Part shown: in pieces, positions 14,246 to 19,297 of the stretch
Numbering within the stretch: the stretch's first letter is position 1
How the letters are laid out: every line of letters starts with the position of its first letter
NCBI GenBank assembly: GCA_964557155.1
Contig: CAZKZC010000006.1
Span: 1 to 19,297, forward strand
Length of the DNA: 19,297 nt
From: JAHJSY01 sp964557155
GTDB lineage: Bacteria > Patescibacteriota > Minisyncoccia > Minisyncoccales > GWA2-38-27
Direction: 5' to 3'
Notes under the pieces: model-generated
The model's input: only the letters and a program-made list of their open reading frames with translations
What the model was told of the DNA's origin: nothing
Databases searched by the model: none
Made by a program: the position numbers and the translations under genes

Positions 14246-15058
14246 TTATTTGAAAACGGGGCAGATTTCTTTAAAGTCGCAATGATCGCAGAGACGAGTT
14301 GGAGTAGGTGGAAAGTTCTCAGCTGTTTCAATAACTTTTATTTTATCTAAAATACCCTTTTTTATATCCCCCGTTTTCACCCTAGAAACATCATAATCTT
14401 TAACTTTTCCGTCATTAAGATAATAATAAGTTACTTGATCAACTTTTTTATCAAAATTCAATTCGGTTAATAGTTTATAAAATTCTAGTTGTCCTATTCC
14501 ATTTTTTGATTTTCCTGTTTTAAAATCAACTACTCTCAAGTTTCCATTTTCTAATTCGTCTATTCTATCAAACTTTCCTGAAATAAAGATGTTCTTATTA
14601 ACTGGCTTAATCATCTTTTCATAGTCTTCAAATGATTTCTTTATTGTTTTTACTGGAATATAAAATAAAGAAGGAGATTGCTCTTCTTCTATATCAAGAA
14701 AATTCTTAAGAAGTTTTAAGGAATCTAAATATGCTTGTCTTTCGTGATCTATATCCTTAAATCCACCAAATAATCCCAGAGGTGGCTGAAGAAACATATT
14801 AGTTTCCGCAAACCAAGCCTGCTTTAAACATTCTTTTAAACCAGTAAAGTTTCTCTTCTTTTTAGGAAGATAATAAAAAAGAGTGATTGCTCCATGAACG
14901 GCATTTCCCTTTGTCTTATAATCTCTCGGCTTAATGAACTGTTTCTTAATTGGAGCAACTTTTGGATCAAGATAATTAAAATAATACTGTTTTTTACATT
15001 TGTTAAAAAGCTCTATCTTAGAATGAGAGTAAATTTTAGAAAAATCATGATTACTCAT
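14246..15058 (-). CDS. PD-(D/E)XK nuclease with Cas4/AddB-like cysteine cluster
   Basis: A 270-residue RecB-family nuclease. In order: SKIELFNKCKKQYYF (Cys21), GNAVHGA with His55, GKFDRID with catalytic Asp164, VVDFKTGK with Asp178 and Lys180, the QxxxY motif QLEFY (190-194), and the C-terminal CDHCDFKEIC (Cys257, 260, 266). The four cysteines match the Fe-S site of Cas4, AddB and related PDDEXK_1 enzymes, which cut or resect DNA ends. No cas genes or CRISPR array are present, so a housekeeping repair role or an uncharacterised one is more likely than CRISPR adaptation. The start overlaps the stop of the SdpI-like gene as ATGA. Fe-S dependence would link it to the iscS-iscU genes. Confidence 0.85.
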   Translation of the reverse strand: MSNHDFSKIYSHSKIELFNKCKKQYYFNYLDPKVAPIKKQFIKPRDYKTKGNAVHGAITLFYYLPKKKRNFTGLKECLKQAWFAETNMFLQPPLGLFGGFKDIDHERQAYLDSLKLLKNFLDIEEEQSPSLFYIPVKTIKKSFEDYEKMIKPVNKNIFISGKFDRIDELENGNLRVVDFKTGKSKNGIGQLEFYKLLTELNFDKKVDQVTYYYLNDGKVKDYDVSRVKTGDIKKGILDKIKVIETAENFPPTPTRLCDHCDFKEICPVFK

Positions 15059-15708
15059 TTTTTGAATCCTCCCATTTTCTTAAAGACAAAATATGAATAA
15101 ACTATGGGGGCTAAAGATCCAACGATTATAGCTACAATAAAGATTGGAAACTCGTATCCTTTTACAAGTAAACTCAATAAAGATACTACTCCCATAACTA
15201 CAAATGACTTCCTAGCGAATTTATGAGTTTCATTCCAGACTTCCTCTGAATGAATTGTCCAAGGAGTTCTAACGCCCACAAAATAATTCTTCTTAATTTT
15301 AGGCATAAAAGATCCCAAGACAATAAATAAGATAGATATAGCTGGCAAAATAAAGTAATTTATATTCATACTAAAACCTTTCGCCACCGCAAGGGTATAA
15401 AAATACAATGCTAAAAAGAATAAGATTATAATAGTTTTAATCCAAAAATAATAAACAGCAAAATCCTTATATTTCTTTCTAAGTGGATCTACTAAAGGAA
15501 TAAAAGTCATTAAAAGATAAGTTCCTAAAGCCAACAATGGGGTAAAAAATACAGCGAAATCTTTACTACCCCAACCATCTATTTCTCCTTGAGCATTCCA
15601 ATGAGTTGGAATTTCATTTGGAAGATTAGGATACAACTGAAGACCAATTACAAAGGCGATAATAATTAACGCTATCGGTAATATCTCTTTTTTACTAAAT
15701 ATTTTCAT
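15055..15708 (-). CDS. SdpI/DUF1648 family membrane protein
   Basis: A 217-residue integral membrane protein with about six helices. Residues about 27-46 hold the DUF1648 motif LPNEIPTHWNAQGEIDGWGS, and the middle has the SdpI-family segment GSFMPKIKKNYFVGVRTPWT followed by EEVWNETHKFA. SdpI in Bacillus gives immunity to the SdpC toxin and senses it for a repressor; most homologues, including this one, have no known ligand. No SdpC-like toxin or SdpR-like repressor is nearby. It is translationally coupled by ATGA to the nuclease gene. The ATG lacks a Shine-Dalgarno and its upstream region carries the opposing small RNA candidate. Confidence 0.88.
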   Translation of the reverse strand: MKIFSKKEILPIALIIIAFVIGLQLYPNLPNEIPTHWNAQGEIDGWGSKDFAVFFTPLLALGTYLLMTFIPLVDPLRKKYKDFAVYYFWIKTIIILFFLALYFYTLAVAKGFSMNINYFILPAISILFIVLGSFMPKIKKNYFVGVRTPWTIHSEEVWNETHKFARKSFVVMGVVSLLSLLVKGYEFPIFIVAIIVGSLAPIVYSYFVFKKMGGFKK

Positions 15709-15741
15709 ATTTATAATTTTAATTTATTAATTTATTATCTA

Positions 15742-15769
15742 TTGACAAAACATCTTGATTTGCTATACT
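15742..15769 (+). promoter_or_regulatory. Strong sigma-70-like promoter on the plus strand
   Basis: A perfect TTGACA (15742-15747), 16 nt, then TATACT (15764-15769) with an extended TGC. It is the best promoter in the window and the only strong one on the plus strand. It points at the hairpin at 15782-15825, with a start predicted near 15776. Confidence 0.75.
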
Positions 15770-15775
15770 TAAGGT

Positions 15776-15830
15776 ATCACGAAGGGGAAAAGTCTTTGAG
15801 GTTCGTCCTTAAAGCGACACCCCTTTTTTT
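15776..15830 (+). ncRNA. Putative small RNA of about 55 nt
   Basis: Directly downstream of the strong plus-strand promoter is one compact fold ending in a run of T. The inner stem CTTTGAGG/CCTTAAAG (15794-15801 with 15807-15814, one G-U pair) closes on the loop TTCGT. A 2-bp stem with a CG bulge extends it, and an outer stem AAGGGG/CCCCTT (15782-15787 with 15820-15825) is followed by a T-run to 15830. No start codon with a Shine-Dalgarno lies inside. The 3' end meets the stop codon of the convergent NYN gene (15829), so the RNA could touch its 3' end. It fits no RNA family I recognise. The alternative is a promoter feeding a terminator, with only a very short product. Confidence 0.6.
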
Positions 15831-16341
15831 ATTTACGATGTTTTTTAAGCTTGTTTTCTAGATTATTCATATAATCCATATATTTTCTGAACTTCCAAAG
15901 AAGCTGAGAATAAGCCTTTCTATTTGGAATAATAATTCTTCCTAATTTTTTCTTTTCTTCTAAATACTCAATTAAACAATAAAAATCACCATCTCCAGAA
16001 ATAATAACTGCTTTATCATAATTTGAATATTCTATCATCGAATGTAGTACCAATTCTGCATCAACATTACCTTTTGTGTGTATTTCTCCATCCTTTTTAT
16101 ATATAAGCGTTGGTTTAAAAATAACGATAAACCCTGTTTTTTGCAGATAGGTATACAAAGATTCATTTCCTGTAATGTAACCAATAAAAAGAAAAGTTTT
16201 CTCAACCTTATATTTATCTTCTAAGTATTTTCTAAATCTGCTGAAATCTAAAACCCACCCCTGAGAACGAATTCCCAAATTCAAATTCTGGCTATCTACA
16301 AAAGCATAAATTTTAGATTCTTTTTTCATGTTAAAATTCAA
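15829..16341 (-). CDS. NYN domain ribonuclease-like protein (LabA/DUF88 type)
   Basis: A 170-residue PIN-like protein. The acidic residues of the NYN active site are visible: Asp16 in FVDSQNL with Asn19, Asp94 in KGNVDAELVLH, and Asp117 and Asp119 in SGDGDF. The family is thought to bind a metal ion and cut RNA. The C-terminus is Lys/Arg-rich and could aid RNA binding. The frame could also start at Met5, since neither ATG has a strong Shine-Dalgarno. It overlaps the WYL-like gene by 11 nt, so the two are translationally linked. A convergent small RNA candidate ends at its stop codon. The RNA target is unknown. Confidence 0.85.
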   Translation of the reverse strand: MNFNMKKESKIYAFVDSQNLNLGIRSQGWVLDFSRFRKYLEDKYKVEKTFLFIGYITGNESLYTYLQKTGFIVIFKPTLIYKKDGEIHTKGNVDAELVLHSMIEYSNYDKAVIISGDGDFYCLIEYLEEKKKLGRIIIPNRKAYSQLLWKFRKYMDYMNNLENKLKKHRK

Positions 16342-16672
16342 CTGGCCAACGAGCGTTGAATTTATTGTTAGTTAATCTGGCTTTTTTTATTTTCCCGATA
16401 ATAAATGAATTGCAATGTTTTCTGCGACTACCAACCGTATAACCATTAAATATATGACCAGGACTTAATCTATCTTGCCCATAAATTAAATGCTCTCCTT
16501 CTTCTCCTGGATCAATAGTTAAACTATATGGTTCAACTTCTCTCCAACCAGCTTTATTATTTTCTGTCTCGGGATAATAAATCTCGACCGTCTCTTTTTT
16601 TTGAGCAGCTTTAGCGATGATTTCTAAAATTTCCTTATAATCCACATACTTCATAATACTTCGTAATTTCAT
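16331..16672 (-). CDS. WYL-like domain protein without DNA-binding domain
   Basis: A 113-residue protein that appears to be a lone WYL-type domain: a helix (YKEILEIIAKAAQKKETVEI), then REVEPYSL matching the R-x-x-x-P-x-x-L portion of WYL domains, LIYGQD in place of the W-Y-L strand, and the closing strand SFIIGKIKKARLTNNKF. WYL domains bind nucleic acids or nucleotides and control transcription or nuclease activity, usually next to a helix-turn-helix that is missing here. The partner is probably the NYN ribonuclease encoded by the overlapping downstream gene. An internal Met7 is an alternative start. The match is by pattern only and divergent at the name-giving residues. Confidence 0.6.
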   Translation of the reverse strand: MKLRSIMKYVDYKEILEIIAKAAQKKETVEIYYPETENNKAGWREVEPYSLTIDPGEEGEHLIYGQDRLSPGHIFNGYTVGSRRKHCNSFIIGKIKKARLTNNKFNARWPVEF

Positions 16673-16758
16673 TTTACCAAAAAATTGTGTTTTTGGCGAA
16701 GAGAAAAAGACCCCTAAACGGAATTGACAAATTTAAAGCAAGTCAATAACGCTAGAAC

Positions 16759-16983
16759 TTATCTTAATTTATATTTATAAATCCAGGCCACTATGCCCGC
16801 TCCCAAAAAGAAAGATGGCAATAATCCATTCTTAATATCTAACACTATAGAAATCATACTTCCTCCTATCCAAATTACTAAGAAAATGACAATGGCTTTA
16901 ACTGTTATTGAGTTTATTTTTACATCTTTTTCATTAAAAAAAAGCCCCAGGACATTCATAAGTATCAAATTCCCAGTCTCCAT
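16759..16983 (-). CDS. Small two-helix membrane protein, unknown
   Basis: A frame of 74 residues with two hydrophobic helices (about 27-47 and 55-69) and a basic end YKYKLR, so probably an inner-membrane protein. Its first 50 nt overlap the end of the Nudix-like gene in another frame; starting at Met9 (16959) would reduce this to 26 nt. The overlap holds a run of eight T, where a slip of one frame would fuse the Nudix-like protein to this one. No family is recognised. It may be an independent small protein or a remnant made by a deletion. Confidence 0.5.
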   Translation of the reverse strand: METGNLILMNVLGLFFNEKDVKINSITVKAIVIFLVIWIGGSMISIVLDIKNGLLPSFFLGAGIVAWIYKYKLR

Positions 16984-17434
16984 AAAATTTTCTCTTGCCC
17001 ATCACAAGCTTGTTGTCGTTTGTTATCAAAATATTGGCCAAGACAAATGCTTTGGGTGATTTTTCTTTATTTAATTGAGAATATATATCTTCGCTACTTC
17101 TAATAGAAACTACTGTTTTATAATCTATTCTTTTAGAAATATTAATTTTGCCCAAACTAGAATCATCACTTTCAAAGCCCTCCCATCTTATATTTTTTTG
17201 ATTATATAAAGCGAAAACACTATCTTTCGGAAAAAAATCTTTAGCTCTTAGTTGTAGTTTTTTCCATTGTTTTTTAATTTTTTCCTTATAATCGCATTCG
17301 AAATCCAAAGGGGTGCTTTTTGTTTCATTTAATTTAAAATCTTTAATAATCTTTTTATTATTAATCCAATATAGTTTGATTATTTTACTCAAATCCACTT
17401 TCGAATCTTTAAATTGAAAATTTGTTAATTTCAT
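16934..17434 (-). CDS. Nudix-like protein ending before the Nudix box (probably truncated)
   Basis: A 166-residue protein whose last 35 residues, FVLANILITNDNKLVMGKR through ECPGAFF, look like the first strands of a Nudix hydrolase, where a strand with G-K-R is followed by W-x-x-P-G-G. In the family the Nudix box GX5EX7REUXEEXGU comes next, but here a stop codon falls right after GAFF in a run of eight T. Without that box no hydrolase activity is expected. The N-terminal 130 residues resemble the variable leader domain of some Nudix proteins but are not recognised. It starts 1 nt after the protease stop. A frameshift or deletion, an assembly error, or a different small protein are all possible. 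Confidence 0.5.
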   Translation of the reverse strand: MKLTNFQFKDSKVDLSKIIKLYWINNKKIIKDFKLNETKSTPLDFECDYKEKIKKQWKKLQLRAKDFFPKDSVFALYNQKNIRWEGFESDDSSLGKINISKRIDYKTVVSIRSSEDIYSQLNKEKSPKAFVLANILITNDNKLVMGKRKFYGDWEFDTYECPGAFF

Positions 17435-17435
17435 A

Positions 17436-18404
17436 TTAATAAGGGACGGCTGGAGATTCGGAAGCCAAGGTTTTGTTGTTATACCAATCTATGATTTGAT
17501 CAATACCAATAATATAACCCATGCTTTCAGCATGACCAGTTATAGTCCATGTTGGAATTCCTATGAGATTATGTTTATTATTTAAAGCCGAGCCACCAGA
17601 ATTTCCAGAATCAATTTTAGCATCTGTTTTAATAACAAATTCACCCACTCTTCCACTAACGACTCCTTCTGTAAAGTTAAATGTTCCCGCTCCTATCGCT
17701 GGATAACCAGCAACCGCAATATAGTCTCCCGGATCTAGCTTATCAGAATAACCCATTTCTAAAAAGGGAAATTCCGAAGGAAGATTCTTAGGTGCATCTT
17801 CACACTCATAACAAACATCGTAAATACGTAAAACGGCGATGTCAAAATCAAAACCATCATAATCACTTGTTTGTGGAGAATAAGCAACTATATCAGCCAT
17901 ATATTTCATTCTTGGCTCTTCAGAAATATCTTCGGTAACAGCTACATAACATGTCGGCGAAGAAACAATAACGCTCCAGTCTTCATTTGATATAACATGA
18001 CGGTTAGTAATAATAACTCCCTCTGCATTAATAATTGTTCCTGAACCAATACTTATAAACTCACTGCCATAGCCGTAATCATCATCCGGACACCAAAGCT
18101 CTACAACAGCGCTAATTTGTTTTTCGCTTAACAAAGATACTTTTCCATCTGGAAAAGGAACCTTAGCATTTTTTTCTAACTCCCTAATCTTTTCTTCTAA
18201 TTGCTTTATTCTTTTTTGAGTATCGCCACTTAATTCATCGTTATTTCCTTCCTTAACACCGAAGCTACGATCATCACCAGCAAATTTATCTAAGATATTG
18301 TCAAGAACTCCTTGCTCGTATAAGATAAAACCTGTAATTGCTAACGACATTAAAAATAATAAAACTGCTAATATTATTATAATAATCTTTGAAGATGTTT
18401 TCAT
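17436..18404 (-). CDS. Membrane-anchored trypsin-like serine protease (HtrA-like, no PDZ)
   Basis: A 322-residue protein anchored by an N-terminal helix (about 7-29), with a short charged coiled coil (about 60-80) and a chymotrypsin-fold protease domain (about 95-308) outside the membrane. The catalytic triad is intact: His136 in ITNRHVI, Asp188 in FDFDIAVL, and Ser269 in DSGNSGGSAL. The S1C/HtrA pattern is clear, but the protein ends after the protease domain with no PDZ domain. Extra cysteines (Cys105, 152, 198, 201) could form disulfides. Likely role: quality control or processing of envelope and secreted proteins. It starts 1 nt after the Bro-N gene and is followed 1 nt later by the Nudix-like gene, so one transcript is likely. 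Confidence 0.88.
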   Translation of the reverse strand: MKTSSKIIIIILAVLLFLMSLAITGFILYEQGVLDNILDKFAGDDRSFGVKEGNNDELSGDTQKRIKQLEEKIRELEKNAKVPFPDGKVSLLSEKQISAVVELWCPDDDYGYGSEFISIGSGTIINAEGVIITNRHVISNEDWSVIVSSPTCYVAVTEDISEEPRMKYMADIVAYSPQTSDYDGFDFDIAVLRIYDVCYECEDAPKNLPSEFPFLEMGYSDKLDPGDYIAVAGYPAIGAGTFNFTEGVVSGRVGEFVIKTDAKIDSGNSGGSALNNKHNLIGIPTWTITGHAESMGYIIGIDQIIDWYNNKTLASESPAVPY

Positions 18405-18405
18405 A

Positions 18406-19242
18406 TTATTTTTTAAGTTTCTTTTGAGATAAAAGAAGGTTTTTCTTTGTTGATATTTTTTTATTAGTTTCTTTTTCTAACTTTTTTCTGGCATCCCCAG
18501 CAATTTTACCACCCTTTTTAGACGCTTCTTTATTTTCTGGAAATCCTTGAGCGTCTTTAACTTTAGCAATTTCTGTAGTTGAGGCCTCGCCAAGCATAGT
18601 AAAAATCAACTCCAAATCATCCATATGATCTCTTAGATTTTCTCTCTTTAGTTTTTTGAATTTCTTATACTGGCTTGGCGTCATGTCAAAAGTGGCTTTG
18701 GATATTTCAGCTGTTAATATCTCGTATTCTCTCTGTTGTTTAATGCCTCGTTTTTGCCACTCATCAGTTAGTGTCTCACGAACCTCAATACCACGCATCC
18801 TTTTGGCAATCCATGAATCAGGATAACCCTTAGCTTTATATAAAAATCTGGTTCTCTTGGTAGCTAATTCGGGATCTTCAATCTCCTTTACTCTTTCGTA
18901 GCCAACTCTAGCTAACCATCTCTTAAGAGGCTCTACTTTAGGAGAAGGTATGGATTGAATCATTCGAAAAATTATTTCTGTGTTTGCACAATCTGTTTCA
19001 CGCATTTTTCCATCTAAAGCCTCCATTTTCAACTGTACGATATTATCGTACACTTCAAAATATCCCTCATTTTCCAACTTTCTCTTCAAATCAGTCCAAT
19101 ATCTTCTAGACATAGAACTGTCCGTCAATGCTTGTATTATATCAATAATCGAAAACCACCATTCATTATTATGAATAGTTTTCCTAATTTCTTTTTTACG
19201 AAAAATTGCTATTTGGGTTGTAGTATTTACTTCTTTAACCAT
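18406..19242 (-). CDS. Bro-N domain protein, DinD/antirepressor-like
   Basis: A 278-residue cytoplasmic protein. Residues about 10-115 are a Bro-N domain (IAIFRKKEIRKTIHNNEWWF, DIIQALTDSSMSRRYWTDLK), then a segment ERVKEIEDPELATKRTRFLYKAKGYPDSWIAKRM found in chromosomal Bro-N/DinD-like proteins, and a Lys-rich tail. Phage members are antirepressors that bind DNA; E. coli DinD is SOS-induced and inhibits RecA. Similar stand-alone genes occur in many bacterial chromosomes with unknown role. No phage genes are nearby, so this is not evidence of a prophage. The gene has no Shine-Dalgarno and a -10 box 8 nt before the ATG. It is the first gene of the run ending at 16759. Confidence 0.82.
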   Translation of the reverse strand: MVKEVNTTTQIAIFRKKEIRKTIHNNEWWFSIIDIIQALTDSSMSRRYWTDLKRKLENEGYFEVYDNIVQLKMEALDGKMRETDCANTEIIFRMIQSIPSPKVEPLKRWLARVGYERVKEIEDPELATKRTRFLYKAKGYPDSWIAKRMRGIEVRETLTDEWQKRGIKQQREYEILTAEISKATFDMTPSQYKKFKKLKRENLRDHMDDLELIFTMLGEASTTEIAKVKDAQGFPENKEASKKGGKIAGDARKKLEKETNKKISTKKNLLLSQKKLKK

Positions 19243-19250
19243 TATTGATA

Positions 19251-19256
19251 ATTATA
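19251..19256 (-). promoter_or_regulatory. Extended -10 promoter of the Bro-N gene, predicted leaderless
   Basis: A perfect TATAAT with TGG before it lies 8 nt upstream of ATG 19242 on the minus strand. No convincing -35 is present. Transcription should start 1-3 nt before the ATG. The remaining bases to 19297 hold nothing further. Confidence 0.5.
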
Positions 19257-19297
19257 CCATAGATATAAATCATACAAAAATAAAATCCGCCGAAGTC

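Noticed and set aside
14087..14350. Plus-strand frame of 87 codons
   Set aside because: It overlaps the ends of two well-supported minus-strand genes and their promoter, and has no family features.
18406..19242. Prophage inferred from the Bro-N antirepressor-like gene
   Set aside because: No integrase, structural or lysis genes accompany it; such genes are common as stand-alone chromosomal genes.
1..19297. CRISPR array, tRNA or rRNA genes, insertion sequence with transposase
   Set aside because: No regularly spaced direct repeats, cloverleaf with CCA end, rRNA-like stretch or transposase frame was found on reading; the Cas4-like nuclease alone is not evidence of CRISPR.

Overview
The window looks like part of a low-GC bacterial scaffold with a small, tightly packed genome. 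Every convincing protein gene lies on the minus strand. Many genes overlap or sit 1 nt apart, UGA works as a stop codon (for example in an ATGA overlap at 15055-15058), and few starts have a strong Shine-Dalgarno sequence. The gene set is a minimal IscS/IscU pair, a MacA/MacB-type exporter with no TolC gene in view, a DsbD-like redox membrane protein, SdpI-like and WYL-like proteins, and a Bro-N protein. This resembles Patescibacteria (CPR), but that is an inference because no ribosomal marker is present. Two runs of exactly 100 N (10877-10976 and 12920-13019) are scaffold gaps of unknown true size.

Layout, read in the direction of transcription from high to low coordinates. (1) 16759-19242 is a run of nearly abutting genes: Bro-N protein, trypsin-like membrane-anchored protease, an apparently truncated Nudix-like protein and a two-helix membrane protein. 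(2) 15829-16672 holds a WYL-like domain protein overlapping a NYN ribonuclease-like protein. Convergent to it, on the plus strand, is a strong promoter followed at once by a compact hairpin and a U-run (15742-15830), a likely small RNA gene. (3) 13064-15708 holds SdpI-like, PD-(D/E)XK/Cas4-like nuclease and thioredoxin-DsbD-like proteins. (4) 8849-12918 is an ABC export system: adaptor, ATPase and permease. A repeat-rich intergenic region with an assembly gap, a palindromic repeat and terminators separates the adaptor from the ATPase. (5) 7199-8783 is iscS-iscU, followed by a large inverted repeat with promoter-like sequence on each side. (6) 5055-6934 holds two secreted proteins of unknown family. 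The second is Gly/Cys-rich and much more GC-rich than its surroundings. (7) 296-4954 looks like an exopolysaccharide operon: a GT2 synthase fused to a deacetylase-like domain, a secreted NodB-type deacetylase with duplicated C-terminal domains, a PgaB-C-like TIM-barrel glycosidase and a 55-residue acidic protein, ending in a terminator.

Together the genes suggest a cell investing in its surface: polymer synthesis and trimming, secreted proteins, oxidative folding, an exporter and an envelope protease, next to minimal Fe-S assembly. The most unusual sequence-level signals are the plus-strand small RNA candidate, a hairpin sequence shared exactly between a coding region and an intergenic terminator, the large hairpin downstream of iscU, and -10 boxes placed so that several genes should make leaderless mRNAs.
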